Source of the DNA: PSRI01 sp041484195
Lineage (GTDB): Bacteria > Bacteroidota > Bacteroidia > Chitinophagales > Chitinophagaceae
Length of the DNA stretch: 64,000 nucleotides
Reading direction: 5' to 3'
Assembly: GCA_041484195.1 (NCBI GenBank)
Contig: JBGPHC010000002.1
Coordinates: forward strand, 186,001-250,000
Shown here: positions 34,872 through 44,710 of the stretch, in pieces
Position numbering within the stretch: position 1 is the first letter of the stretch
Layout of the letters: each line of letters starts with the position of its first letter
Notes under the pieces: generated by a model
The model's database searches: none
The model's input: only the letters and a program-made list of their open reading frames with translations
Told to the model about the DNA's origin: nothing
Made by a program: the position numbers and the translations under genes

Positions 34872-36779
34872 CTATTTTTTGGTGAAGGTTATTTGTTCGC
34901 TATAGAATTTCTTTAGTTGCTGAATGTCTTTGTTCCATTTTTCAAAAGCAGCCTTAGGCAGGCGCGTATTTTTAATAATCAGTTCCTTCTTATACAATAA
35001 TTTATCACCCGCAATCTTATAATTGATGCTGAAGCTATAATCCTGCTGATCAACTTTCAATGCCGGAGGAGTCTCCGCAATTTTGTACCCGGTAGGAATA
35101 GTCAATTCTGTTTCATGGATAAGGTGATGTTTATATCCAAACACCCAGTCCTGCTGGCGGTCTTCGGTTTTTATTTCATACTCTTCCATTTCCTTCCTGA
35201 AATCCATTTCCAGATAGAGATCATTGCCGAAATCCGATAAAGCATCTTTGTATTGCAGGTCATACTGTATTGTAAGATCGTTATTGCGATTATTCAAATC
35301 GGAATAAGTGAGGTTATTGATGATGTATCTGGTATTGTTCTCTGAAAGATAATTGGTCAATGCATCAGGGAGCTTGTCTTTCTTAACTGAATGTATGCCT
35401 TCGAGTAACCATTCCTTGCTTTCTCCCTGCCATTTCTGTTCTATTTTCCCAACCAGACTGGTACCTTCTATTTTCAGGATTCTTTTTTCGTATTCTGTAT
35501 TTTGGGTATATGGGCGGCCTGGAATTTTTTCCAGTAAATATGTATTTCCATTCTCGATCAGGACCTGTCTTCCCTGAATACGCTCCGCATATTGGTTAAA
35601 TCCGATATAAGTTTCGGTAGCATCGAGGAAATAAAATTGATCCTTCAATTTTACCGCGCAGATCATATGGTTGTCAACTGCGAGACAAGGTGTGGAATAA
35701 TCATAAGCAATATGATTAGTGCCTATCCAGCACAGGCGGGCGTCAAAGCCTGATGTCACTAATAATTCCTTGGTAAGATTGGCCATCCCCTTGCAATCGC
35801 CATATTTTTTTTTCAACACATCCTGTGCGCTTTCAGGCTTGAATCCTGCAATCCCATCTTCAAATGCGAGGTACCGAATATTATCCTGAACCCAATTGTA
35901 TATGGCTTTGACCTTTTCCATATCTCCGTTTATGCCTCTTGTTATTTCCAGCGCCCTCCCTTTTATCACTGTTGCGTCATTCCCGATTTGTGCCACCAGG
36001 CTCTTGTACCATGCGTATTGATCATCCAGCTTATTAAAATAAGTGATGCGTCCATCCTTACCGTCTGCGTATTTGCTCAGTACCATCAGGTGCGGGTAAA
36101 TATAGGATGGGCCAGGACTCTGAGCCTCATTTCTTCTGGCGGGCAGTTGCCGTATGGTATAAGTATATATATCTGCATCCTGGCGGCTGTCGTAGACCAG
36201 TTGCTTTTGTATCTTGAAAGTTGCAAAATTCATTTCTTTCAATTCCAGATGCATCCAGCGGGGAACTACAATTGTTACCTGCTTATTTTCCACTTTCAAT
36301 GCTTCAGAAAAAAATATGGTAGTAAAGTAACGGGGATCGTTTATTGTTTTTTCTATCTGTACCTCGCTCTCGGTACCCTTTTTTTCAAGTGGCAATTGAA
36401 AATAACAGACATGTGCGTCTGAGTAAAAAATATTTTCTACCGAATAATACTCATATTTAGGCTTTATATCCTTAGCCTTACTGCCGTCAACATATATCTT
36501 CACTTCATCAATGGTGGACTTATCATCATAAAATTCAACTACGGGGATGGCAGTCCTGAAGCTGTTACAATAGTAAGTAGTCTTGCTTTGTTCTTTTACC
36601 TGTACAGGGCTCTCATTCGTTCCCCGTGCCAGCACGAATTCGTAATGCTCAGTCTTATTTTTGATAACGATATTACTGTCATCCCATGAAGGTAAGTGAG
36701 ATGGAAAAGGGTTAGCCAACAAAGTTAAAGGGAAGTTTAGCTGGCTTATCAACAGGGTGCAAACAATCAAATTTCTCAT
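34872..36779 (-). CDS. DUF3857/transglutaminase-like protein with intact triad
   Basis: A 635-residue exported protein (signal peptide from MRNLIVCTLLISQLNFPLTL; an ATG at 36806 adds nine residues in front and is less likely). The N-terminal part is DUF3857 (about 40-240). The transglutaminase-like core is about 290-400: C329 in KKYGDCKGMANL, H371 in VDNHMICAV and D386 in FYFLDATE make a full Cys-His-Asp triad. The C-terminal part is DUF3858-like (beta sandwich). Such proteins are periplasmic; peptidase or cross-linking activity is expected by fold but no substrate is known. Its operon partner just downstream is the degenerate paralogue. Confidence 0.85.
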   Translation of the reverse strand: MRNLIVCTLLISQLNFPLTLLANPFPSHLPSWDDSNIVIKNKTEHYEFVLARGTNESPVQVKEQSKTTYYCNSFRTAIPVVEFYDDKSTIDEVKIYVDGSKAKDIKPKYEYYSVENIFYSDAHVCYFQLPLEKKGTESEVQIEKTINDPRYFTTIFFSEALKVENKQVTIVVPRWMHLELKEMNFATFKIQKQLVYDSRQDADIYTYTIRQLPARRNEAQSPGPSYIYPHLMVLSKYADGKDGRITYFNKLDDQYAWYKSLVAQIGNDATVIKGRALEITRGINGDMEKVKAIYNWVQDNIRYLAFEDGIAGFKPESAQDVLKKKYGDCKGMANLTKELLVTSGFDARLCWIGTNHIAYDYSTPCLAVDNHMICAVKLKDQFYFLDATETYIGFNQYAERIQGRQVLIENGNTYLLEKIPGRPYTQNTEYEKRILKIEGTSLVGKIEQKWQGESKEWLLEGIHSVKKDKLPDALTNYLSENNTRYIINNLTYSDLNNRNNDLTIQYDLQYKDALSDFGNDLYLEMDFRKEMEEYEIKTEDRQQDWVFGYKHHLIHETELTIPTGYKIAETPPALKVDQQDYSFSINYKIAGDKLLYKKELIIKNTRLPKAAFEKWNKDIQQLKKFYSEQITFTKK

Positions 36780-36835
36780 GGGTTGGTAATGGGGATATGA
36801 AGGCAAGATAATGAATCATGTATTGTTAACAAATA

Positions 36836-36871
36836 AAACAACCCCTCCCGAAGAATCGGGAAGGGTTGTTT
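36836..36871 (-). terminator. Terminator of the RND efflux operon
   Basis: AAACAACCCCTCCCGA at 36836-36851 pairs with TCGGGAAGGGTTGTTT at 36856-36871 with one mismatch; on the minus strand it runs into a T-rich stretch. It ends the efflux operon 33 bp after the last gene. Confidence 0.8.
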
Positions 36872-36903
36872 ATAAAAACCAAAACCAACGTGTACTTTAT
36901 TAC

Positions 36904-39900
36904 TTAGGTTTTCTTGAATCCCAGGTATCTGGGGAACATCGGCTTTCGCTGAATGACCCTTCTCCAAATCCACATGATGAATACTAAAATGAAAAAGAAA
37001 GGCCCTGTGAATCCCAAAAGGGCCACCCATTTAGTGCCGTAGAATTTGCTCATTGGCCTCCGCAGCCTTTCCGACACCAGGTACATGGAAGGCACCATCA
37101 GCAGGGTCATGAAGAATGCGAAGATCAAACCGAAAATAAGCGTCCAGGATAAAGGACCCCAGAACACCACGCTGTCTCCGCCGAAGAAAATATGAGGGTT
37201 GAGATTTTGCAGAAAGCTAACCCAATTAATATTCAGTCCAACTGCCAGGGGCAAAAGGCCGAGTATGGTGGCAAGGGCGGTCAGCAACACGGGAATGATA
37301 CGGATCTTACCCGCCTGAACGGCCGCTTCCCTGGTGCGATAGCCGCGGCTCCGCAATTCATCAGTAAAATCAATCAGCAGGATGGCATTCTTTACCACAA
37401 TGCCGGCCAGTCCCACTATCCCCAATGCCACCATGATCAGGGGCATGGTCATTCCCGTAATTGCGAATCCGAAAAACACACCTATAATGCTGAAAAATAT
37501 CTCATTCAAAACGATGAATGGTTTACTGAGCGAATTGAACTGCAGGACCAGTATGCCGAAGATCATCCCCAGTGCAATGATGAGAGCCGTAAAGAGGAAG
37601 CTCAGAGATTCCTGCTGATCTTCCTGCTGGCCGCCTGTCTGTCGAATGATCACATTATCGGGTTTGCCGCTGAAATTCGCTACGGCCTGCCCGATTTGTA
37701 AATTCACTTTATTGGGGTCATATCCATCGATCAGGTTCGAATAAATTGTAATCAGGCGTTTGAGGTTCTTACGCTTGACACCTCCCAGCGTATTGGTGTA
37801 GTCGAATTTCACCACATTGCTGATGGGCACCTGCCTCACCTGCCCGGTATTGAAGTCCCGGTAAGTAATCTTAAGATTCTGGAGGTCTGTGAGGTTATTT
37901 CGCAACAGATCGGAATAGCGGATCTGGATCTTGTATTCGTCCTCTCCTTCTTTTAGTTTGCTGGCCTCCCTGCCAAAAAGGGCGGTCCTTAATTCCATCC
38001 CGATCTGACCGGTACTCAAACCTTCCCGGAGGGCCCTCTCACGGTCAACAGTAAGCGTAAGTTCCGGCTTGGTTACGTCCACATCCAGCTTTAGTTTTTC
38101 AACGCCCGGAATATTCACACTGTCCAGGTAATTTTTAAGATTGACAGAAGTCCTGACCAATTCATCAAAATCCTCACCCACTACTTCGATATTGATGGGA
38201 GCCCCGCTGGCGGGTCCGTTTTGTAAACCCGAGATGCTCACTTCTGCTCCGGGAATTTCAGTGATCACTTTACGGAGACTGTCCACATATACCGATGTCT
38301 TTTGTCCCATCCGTTTATCATATTCCACAAATGAAATCTGGATCCTGCCGAGGTTAGATTGGGTTCCTCTCTCACCCTGAAATGGATCGGTAGCGCCCAC
38401 GGCCACGTTGGAGATCACCGACTCCACAATGGGATTATTTTCACCCAGCACCTGAAATACTTTTCCTTCCAGCAGGTTCGTCACGCTGTCTGTAACTTCT
38501 GTTCGGGTACCCACCGGCATTTTCAGGTAAACATATACGATTTGCGGATCGCCTGTAGGAAAGAATTCAGTCTTGGTACGGCCCGTACTGATGGATGCAA
38601 ACAACATTCCGAAAGCCAGTAGGAAAGCGCCGAAAACAGATGCTATCAACCATCCCGGACGGCTGCCTTTCAAGGCCCAGCGCAGGCCCCTCTCATAACG
38701 GTTCATGAGAGCCGGCAATACTTTCATCTGGAAACCATGGATCAGATCCCGAAGAACATAACGATTCAAGACGACGAGTGCTACCATGATCAGGAAGAAA
38801 TTGGCCGCGCCATGAAATTGAGCCAGGTGCAAAATTAAACCCATGGCTACAAAGAGCCAAAACCATTTCTTTTTAAATAAAGCGCTCCTGCGTTCCGGAT
38901 CGGGATAATGCTCCGGCTTCATGAAGGTGGTGGCAAATACCGGATTGATGAGGAATGCCACGGCCAGCGAAGCCGTTAGAGTCAATATCAATATGGCAGG
39001 CAGATAAATCATGAATTTTCCAATGATGCCCGGCCAGAACAATAGCGGAAAAAAAGGAGCCAGGGTAGTCACCGTTCCCGAAAGTACCGGCGCAAAAATT
39101 TCGCCCGCGGCCATCTTGGCCGATTTCACAATCGGCATGCGGCCATTGTTGAAGATGCGGTGCGTATTCTCAATCACCACAATGGCATCGTCCACAATGA
39201 TTCCCAGGCCAAACAGGAGTGCAAAAAGCACTATAAAATTGAGCGTGATATTGGTGCCGATGATGATGCTCGCCGAAGGGAGGAACATGAATGCCACAAA
39301 TACACTCAATGGCACACTCAGGGCTACAAAGAATGCATTGCTCACACCCATGAAGAACATGAGTACCAGCAGAACGAGGATGAATCCGATCACGATCGTA
39401 TTGATCAGATCATTAAATGAGGTCCTTGTGGGAAGGCTCTGGTCACCGCTGATCGTTACATTCAGGTCCTTCGGCAGTTCGGTCCTTTTCATTTCATCCA
39501 CGATGGCGTTGATCTTTTCAGAAGTATTGATCAGGTTCTCACCCGATCTTTTCACGATCTGAAGAGTCACCACATTCTTGCGATCGATGCGGGAATAGCT
39601 TTCCTTCTCTTTCACCGTGTCCACAATCCTCGCGATATCCCGGAGATAGATAGCCTGTCCGAAAATATTTTTTATAACAATTTTCTGCATATCATCAGCC
39701 GAAACAAATTGCCCCTTTATTTGAATGGTGGGCTGCATGTCGCCGATCCTGATATTTCCCGCGCTTATGTCCCTGTTTTCATTGGCAATGGCGTTGGCAA
39801 TATCATTGAAACTGATCCCTGCGGCTTCCATCTTAAACTTGTCCAGGTTCACCTGAATTTCTCTTTCCGGCGCCCCGGCGATTTCGGCCTTATTCACTTC

Positions 39901-40449
39901 CCGCAATTCCTCAAAGCGGTCCTGCAATTTCTTGGCATATTCTTTCAGTTTCAGTCCGTCATAATTTCCGCTCACATTTACAAACATGATTGGGAAATCT
40001 GAAAAACTCACTTCAATTACGTCAGGTTGCGAGGTGAGGTCTGTTGGCAGGTCGGTTTTGGCCTTGTCAACTGCGTCTTTCACTTTCTGCTTGGCCACAT
40101 CCACTTTCACATTACTTTCAAATTCCACCAGAATACTGCTATAGTCCTGGATAGAAGTACTCTTTACATTCCTTATGCGGGCTCCTGTTATCGCCTTGAT
40201 CTGTTTTTCAATCGGCCTCGTCACCAGGTTTTCCATATCCTTGGGCGAAGTGCCCGCATAAATGGTGGATACATAGATCTGTGGCAAAACGATATCCGGA
40301 AATCTTTCCTTGGGAAGCGTAGTGAAAATATTCAGCCCCACCATGGTGATCACAATCGTGGCTACATATGTGACCGTGCTATGATCAATGACCCAACTGG
40401 TCAGTTTGAATTCCCTGAACTTTTCTATGAATTTACCTTTGATGTTCAT
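36904..40449 (-). CDS. RND efflux pump, inner-membrane permease
   Basis: A 1181-residue proton-driven efflux transporter (AcrB/MexB-like superfamily). Helix 4 carries the proton-relay pair in GLGIIVDDAIVVIEN. It is longer than the usual 1030-1050 residues: between the sixth and seventh standard helices lies an added segment of about 55 residues with two more hydrophobic stretches (WFWLFVAMGLILHLAQ and AANFFLIMVALVVLNRYVLR), and one further hydrophobic stretch is seen at the C-terminus (GFTGPFFFILVFIMWIWRR). It is the last gene of the TetR-TolC-adaptor-RND operon. Substrates are not evident from the sequence. Confidence 0.92.
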   Translation of the reverse strand: MNIKGKFIEKFREFKLTSWVIDHSTVTYVATIVITMVGLNIFTTLPKERFPDIVLPQIYVSTIYAGTSPKDMENLVTRPIEKQIKAITGARIRNVKSTSIQDYSSILVEFESNVKVDVAKQKVKDAVDKAKTDLPTDLTSQPDVIEVSFSDFPIMFVNVSGNYDGLKLKEYAKKLQDRFEELREVNKAEIAGAPEREIQVNLDKFKMEAAGISFNDIANAIANENRDISAGNIRIGDMQPTIQIKGQFVSADDMQKIVIKNIFGQAIYLRDIARIVDTVKEKESYSRIDRKNVVTLQIVKRSGENLINTSEKINAIVDEMKRTELPKDLNVTISGDQSLPTRTSFNDLINTIVIGFILVLLVLMFFMGVSNAFFVALSVPLSVFVAFMFLPSASIIIGTNITLNFIVLFALLFGLGIIVDDAIVVIENTHRIFNNGRMPIVKSAKMAAGEIFAPVLSGTVTTLAPFFPLLFWPGIIGKFMIYLPAILILTLTASLAVAFLINPVFATTFMKPEHYPDPERRSALFKKKWFWLFVAMGLILHLAQFHGAANFFLIMVALVVLNRYVLRDLIHGFQMKVLPALMNRYERGLRWALKGSRPGWLIASVFGAFLLAFGMLFASISTGRTKTEFFPTGDPQIVYVYLKMPVGTRTEVTDSVTNLLEGKVFQVLGENNPIVESVISNVAVGATDPFQGERGTQSNLGRIQISFVEYDKRMGQKTSVYVDSLRKVITEIPGAEVSISGLQNGPASGAPINIEVVGEDFDELVRTSVNLKNYLDSVNIPGVEKLKLDVDVTKPELTLTVDRERALREGLSTGQIGMELRTALFGREASKLKEGEDEYKIQIRYSDLLRNNLTDLQNLKITYRDFNTGQVRQVPISNVVKFDYTNTLGGVKRKNLKRLITIYSNLIDGYDPNKVNLQIGQAVANFSGKPDNVIIRQTGGQQEDQQESLSFLFTALIIALGMIFGILVLQFNSLSKPFIVLNEIFFSIIGVFFGFAITGMTMPLIMVALGIVGLAGIVVKNAILLIDFTDELRSRGYRTREAAVQAGKIRIIPVLLTALATILGLLPLAVGLNINWVSFLQNLNPHIFFGGDSVVFWGPLSWTLIFGLIFAFFMTLLMVPSMYLVSERLRRPMSKFYGTKWVALLGFTGPFFFILVFIMWIWRRVIQRKPMFPRYLGFKKT

Positions 40450-40500
40450 GGTTCATTTCTTTTGTCTTTTTGAACAATACCCTTGCGTGATCCTACCAGT

Positions 40501-41679
40501 TTATTTAGTTTCAGTCGTGATCAACTGTCCTTCATATAAACCCTGGTAGCCTTGTGTGATCAGTAAATCTCCGGCCTTCAATCCATCTTTTACTTCAATG
40601 TCTTCGCCATACACCGAGCCTACGGTTACCTTCCGTTTTCTCGCGTACATTTTGCCATTTTCAATAGACTGCACGAATACATATTTGCCTTTTTCATCGC
40701 TCTGTAGAGTGCCAATGGGGATCACCAGTGCATTATTGGTACTATAGTCTTCAATTCTCACTTGGGCCAATAAATTAGGTTTTAGCGAAGGATCATAAGG
40801 AATATGACATTCCACTATAAAGCCCCTTGAAGTTGCGCTGATGGTCTGGCTGACCAGGCTCACGGTTGATTTCAGGTACTTATTAAGGTCGGGAATGAAA
40901 ATCTCCACCGGCGTTCCCTTCTTTACGCTGCTGAGGTAGGTTTCGGGAATATCGGCAGTCACTTTGAGTCCTTTGACTGTGCTCACAATTTTCACCTGAG
41001 GGTTGCTTCCCGTGAATCCAGTAAAATTCTCGCCCACGCGGATATTAAGCTCGTCGAGAATACCTGTAACAGGAGCCGGCACCCTGGTCAGTTCAATCTG
41101 CTCCTTAAGTACCGCAATCTGTCTTTCTACCTGTTCCACATTATTCTTCGCGGAAATGACCTGCATCTCTGTTCCAATATTCTGATCCCAGAGATTCTTC
41201 TGACGCTGATATACGTCTTTTGCAAAAGCCAATTGTGTCTCCAACTGCTTTTCCTGTTGCTCCTGCACCAATGCATCCGTTTCCAGGAGTAACTGGCCTT
41301 TCTTAACCAGGTCCCCCTTTTTCACATAAATTTTCGTCACGATATTCGGCATACCCATGCTCGTGCGGGGTGACACGAATACTATTTCGTCGGCATCCAC
41401 CTTGCCCTGGAGGTCAATATAATGGCTGAAGCTTCGCAAAGCAAGAGGGGATACTGCCACTAATTTCGCCTTGGCGGTGCTGAGGTAAGTGGTGTCCATT
41501 TTAGCGATTTCAGATTCCAGTCGGGTTATCTCCGCATTGAGTTTTGCCTGCTGCGCCTTCAGCGAATCCAGCCTTATTTTTTTCGAATACAATTCGGGTT
41601 TGCCGTCCTTATTTGCCGTGCCGCAGGAAACCGCTGCCAACAGGGTCGTTCCTATGATAAGGTTCACTATCTTTTGCAT
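40501..41679 (-). CDS. RND efflux periplasmic adaptor (membrane fusion protein)
   Basis: A 392-residue HlyD/AcrA-type adaptor. A lipoprotein signal (IGTTLLAAVSC) gives lipidated C19. A coiled coil is seen at about 35-62 (KIRLDSLKAQQAKLNAEITR), then the lipoyl half (PRTSMGMPNIVTKIYVKKGDLVKKGQLL), the helical hairpin (about 135-200), the second lipoyl half (PVTGILDELNIRVGENF) and beta-barrel domains (GDLLITQGYQGLYEGQLI at the end). It links the RND permease to the TolC-type channel. It is 51 bp upstream of the permease gene. Confidence 0.92.
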   Translation of the reverse strand: MQKIVNLIIGTTLLAAVSCGTANKDGKPELYSKKIRLDSLKAQQAKLNAEITRLESEIAKMDTTYLSTAKAKLVAVSPLALRSFSHYIDLQGKVDADEIVFVSPRTSMGMPNIVTKIYVKKGDLVKKGQLLLETDALVQEQQEKQLETQLAFAKDVYQRQKNLWDQNIGTEMQVISAKNNVEQVERQIAVLKEQIELTRVPAPVTGILDELNIRVGENFTGFTGSNPQVKIVSTVKGLKVTADIPETYLSSVKKGTPVEIFIPDLNKYLKSTVSLVSQTISATSRGFIVECHIPYDPSLKPNLLAQVRIEDYSTNNALVIPIGTLQSDEKGKYVFVQSIENGKMYARKRKVTVGSVYGEDIEVKDGLKAGDLLITQGYQGLYEGQLITTETK

Positions 41680-41717
41680 GACTGATATGATTTTATGAAT
41701 GCTGTTAGTTTTTAAGA

Positions 41718-43070
41718 TTATAATTTTCCGATGGCTTTCTGGTAATCAATTTTTGCGATTATAGCCGAATACAAGGCAGCCAGGAAATTGGTCTGCGCCT
41801 GCACCAAATCTGTTTGACTGGCGGTGATTTCAGTTTGACTGCCCAGGCCCTGCTCGTATTTTTTCTTAGTCTGGCCGTACACATTTTCTGCCAATTCCAT
41901 ATTCTTCTTCTGAAATTCCATGGTATTGATAGCCGCAGCGAAATTCAGCCTCGCCTGCGCCACATCGTTATCTATGGAAAGTTTAAGCATCTCCATCGTA
42001 TTTCGGGTCTTGTTCAGTTGCAGTTGCGCTGACTTGATCCGGGCATCTCTTGCAAATCCGGCGAACAATGGAACCGTGAGCCGCATGGTAACATAGGACG
42101 TGGTAAACCAGGTGCTCTCTTTGGTGAATATGTCCATGGTTTCGCGCTGTGCATTCTTACTGTATGCTCCGGTTAATGACAAGATGGGAAGGCTGCTAAG
42201 CTTGTACCGGCGAACATTGAATTCTTCCAGCCTGCGGGTGAGATCGAGAGATTGATAGTCTCTCCGGTCGCTGTATTTGTAAATGCCTTCGTCCAGGAGG
42301 CCTTCTTTCACCTGGTCATAACTCAGGGTATCCGTGAGCGATAGCGAATCTTGTACAGGCATACCCATGAGCAGTTTCATTCCCAGATAGCCGTTGGCGA
42401 TGCTAACATTGGTCTTTACTTTTTCGGTCTGCAGGTTAGACAATTGAACCTGGGTCTTATCAATGTCCAGCTTTTCAGCGAAACCGTTATTGTACAATTC
42501 CCGTGTATCGTGCAAGAGCTTTTCCGCCCTTGAAATATTTGAATCAAGAAGGAGCATCTGGTACCGTGATAATACCAATTGGTAGTAGATCTTGTAAATG
42601 TTGAGACGGATATTCTCTTCCGTCATCTCCACATACTTGGTGGCCAGATCCAAGGCCGTTTTCCTCGCCTGCAGTCCAACGAATACCTGGCCGTCAAAAA
42701 GCAACTGGTTTAATTCGATAGTAGCCGCTGAATTATACTTGGTACCAAATTTTATGGGCACAAAGGATCCTGGCTGCCCGAAGAAATCGCCGGGGACCAG
42801 GGTGGTGGGAATTTGCAGATAGTCGGTAATATAGCCGTTCGCGCTTACCTGTGGCAAAGCTGCGGAGGTAAAATCCCTATTGGTCTGGAACTGCAATTGA
42901 TAATCAATAAGGGCGTTTTTAACCTGTGCGCTGTTCTTTCCGGCATAATCAATGCATTCCCTGACACTGAATGAATGTATTGCCGGCAACTTTGCCTGTG
43001 CCCATACCATTGGCGCAAACATCAGCAGCGCTGCCATCATCCAAGCTGTTCTAAATCCTGCTGTTTTCAT
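41718..43070 (-). CDS. TolC-family outer-membrane efflux channel
   Basis: A 450-residue outer-membrane protein with a signal peptide (TAWMMAALLMFAPMVWAQA) and the repeated OEP helical pattern: SVRECIDYAGKNSAQVKNAL near the N-terminus and LTVPLFAGFARDARIKSAQL and GLGSQTEITASQTDLVQAQT in the second half. It ends DYQKAIGKL. It overlaps the TetR gene by four bases (ATGA at 43067-43070), so it is translated right after its regulator. Confidence 0.92.
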   Translation of the reverse strand: MKTAGFRTAWMMAALLMFAPMVWAQAKLPAIHSFSVRECIDYAGKNSAQVKNALIDYQLQFQTNRDFTSAALPQVSANGYITDYLQIPTTLVPGDFFGQPGSFVPIKFGTKYNSAATIELNQLLFDGQVFVGLQARKTALDLATKYVEMTEENIRLNIYKIYYQLVLSRYQMLLLDSNISRAEKLLHDTRELYNNGFAEKLDIDKTQVQLSNLQTEKVKTNVSIANGYLGMKLLMGMPVQDSLSLTDTLSYDQVKEGLLDEGIYKYSDRRDYQSLDLTRRLEEFNVRRYKLSSLPILSLTGAYSKNAQRETMDIFTKESTWFTTSYVTMRLTVPLFAGFARDARIKSAQLQLNKTRNTMEMLKLSIDNDVAQARLNFAAAINTMEFQKKNMELAENVYGQTKKKYEQGLGSQTEITASQTDLVQAQTNFLAALYSAIIAKIDYQKAIGKL

Positions 43071-43687
43071 TGTTGGTTATTTTTTCGTTCGGTCATATAT
43101 TGTAAGATCAGTTTGTGCCCCTTCAGGGAGGCCACACCATATAAGTAGTGTTCAATAATTTCTTTGGTAACACCTGCGAGCGTGTAACGGCTTGCAGGAA
43201 ACAAATTCACGTCAAAGGCGATCATCATTGACTCCAGGCGGAACTTGGAAATGACTTCCAGGTTGAGTTCCGGTCGAAATAACCCTTCACGGATTCCCCT
43301 CTCGAGATTGCTGTGTATGATCTTCAACAGGAATTCAATCTTATGCTTCCTGAATCTCTGATAAGCCTTGTGGTGAAATTTCTCCATATCATGCAAAAGC
43401 ATGGGATTCATGTTGCTGAATTGATCCATCACGGCATCCAGCGTGATGAATATTTCATCGATGGCATTTTGTGCTTTTCGTGTGCATTGCATGCAATCGT
43501 CCTGCATATGATTGATCTCTTCTTCCACAACCGCATCCACCAGTTCATCCTTGTCGGCGAAATATTGATAGATCGTCTTTTTAGACATGCCCAACTGCGC
43601 CGCGATGTCATCCATTGATACGGATCGAATGCCATATTTCATGTACAGTTCCTCGGCCTTTTGCTTAATTCTGTCTCGTATTTCCAT
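43067..43687 (-). CDS. TetR/AcrR-family regulator of the efflux operon
   Basis: A 206-residue repressor. The N-terminal helix-turn-helix is SMDDIAAQLGMSKKTIYQYF with the usual ADKDELV behind it; the C-terminal ligand domain (about 55-200) is variable. It is the first gene of the efflux operon and overlaps the TolC-type gene by four bases. A perfect 11-bp inverted repeat lies just upstream of its start, most likely its own operator, which would make the pump and its regulator autoregulated. Confidence 0.9.
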   Translation of the reverse strand: MEIRDRIKQKAEELYMKYGIRSVSMDDIAAQLGMSKKTIYQYFADKDELVDAVVEEEINHMQDDCMQCTRKAQNAIDEIFITLDAVMDQFSNMNPMLLHDMEKFHHKAYQRFRKHKIEFLLKIIHSNLERGIREGLFRPELNLEVISKFRLESMMIAFDVNLFPASRYTLAGVTKEIIEHYLYGVASLKGHKLILQYMTERKNNQQ

Positions 43688-43710
43688 TGGCTCAAAATCG
43701 AAGTAAAACT

Positions 43711-43742
43711 ATGGAAACTTTTATTGTTGCGAAAGTTTCCAT
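43711..43742. promoter_or_regulatory. Candidate TetR operator
   Basis: A perfect inverted repeat, ATGGAAACTTT (43711-43721) and AAAGTTTCCAT (43732-43742) with 10 bases between, lies 23 bp upstream of the TetR start. On the minus strand TTTC-N19-TAGTTTTA overlaps the repeat, so a repressor here would block the promoter. Location and symmetry are seen; binding is inferred. Confidence 0.6.
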
Positions 43743-43947
43743 CACGATTTTTGACCATTTGTCAGAAAAATGGAGTAGCTAAATCGAAAAACCTATTCCA
43801 GTTGGCTTTCCGAATTCAATTCCCGGGCTCAAATGCCCTTATTCTTCCAATGGCCAGATACTGCGACGGGTTCGATGGCCCAACCCCCTGCTTCTTATTT
43901 CTGAATACCATTCCCGAACTCTAATTTTGGTGGTGAAACCCAGCCAC

Positions 43948-44568
43948 ATGCCTAAGAAAAGTTTCATCCGGAAGCTATTGCAATATTTTCTCCAGGGCCT
44001 GATCATTCTAGCCCCGATTGTGATAACGATATGGGCCGTTACCACCCTGTTCAATTTCATAGACAGAATATTGCCCAATCTGATCGAAGAACTTTTTCCG
44101 AACCTGAAGGACTTTTATATTACCGGCATGGGGTTCCTGGTAGTGATCCTGTTGGTATTGCTGGTGGGATATATCTCTTCCAATTTTGTAGTGGGCAAAC
44201 TGGTAGAACTCTTTGACAATATCCTCCAGAAAACGCCCGGTATCAAGATCATTTACACTACGCTGAAAGATTTTTTTGAGGCCTTTGCCGGAAATAAGAG
44301 AAAATTCGACAAGGCAGTGCTGGTGAGCATTGACGCGCCCGATATCTGGAGGATTGGTTTTATTACCCAGGAGGACTTGCATGAATTCGGGCTCCAGGAT
44401 TTCGTTGCGGTATATGTGCCTCACTCTTATGGATTCGTAGGCCAGCTCTTCTTCGTGAAAAAGCAAAGAGTGAAACTACTTACAGATATCAGTTCAGCCG
44501 AAGCCATGAAATTTGTGATTTCCGGCGGTGTAACCGAAATAGAAGAGGATGCAAAAACGGAGAATTAG
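43948..44568 (+). CDS. DUF502 family membrane protein
   Basis: A 206-residue protein with two membrane helices (about 12-36, QGLIILAPIVITIWAVTTLF, and 57-79, GMGFLVVILLVLLVGYISS) followed by a soluble part with the DUF502 marks KTPGIKIIYTTLKDFFEAF and VAVYVPHSYGFVGQLFFV. The ATG at 43948 (MPKKSFIRKLL) is preferred over a TTG at 43927. The family is widespread in bacteria and its function is unknown. Confidence 0.87.
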   Translation: MPKKSFIRKLLQYFLQGLIILAPIVITIWAVTTLFNFIDRILPNLIEELFPNLKDFYITGMGFLVVILLVLLVGYISSNFVVGKLVELFDNILQKTPGIKIIYTTLKDFFEAFAGNKRKFDKAVLVSIDAPDIWRIGFITQEDLHEFGLQDFVAVYVPHSYGFVGQLFFVKKQRVKLLTDISSAEAMKFVISGGVTEIEEDAKTEN

Positions 44569-44710
44569 GAAATATCCCCGCCGCGCTTGTGAAATCATCA
44601 TATCGCTAAAGTATTTACCTCAGAACCAGGCATAGCATTCAAATTTTGAGCATTTTTCATTTTATTTTCGGTGGAATGACTAATCAGCTTAATTGTGCTG
44701 CCCGAATGTT

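Noticed and set aside
43868..43890. tRNA-like GGTTCGA text
   Set aside because: No acceptor or anticodon stems fit around it.
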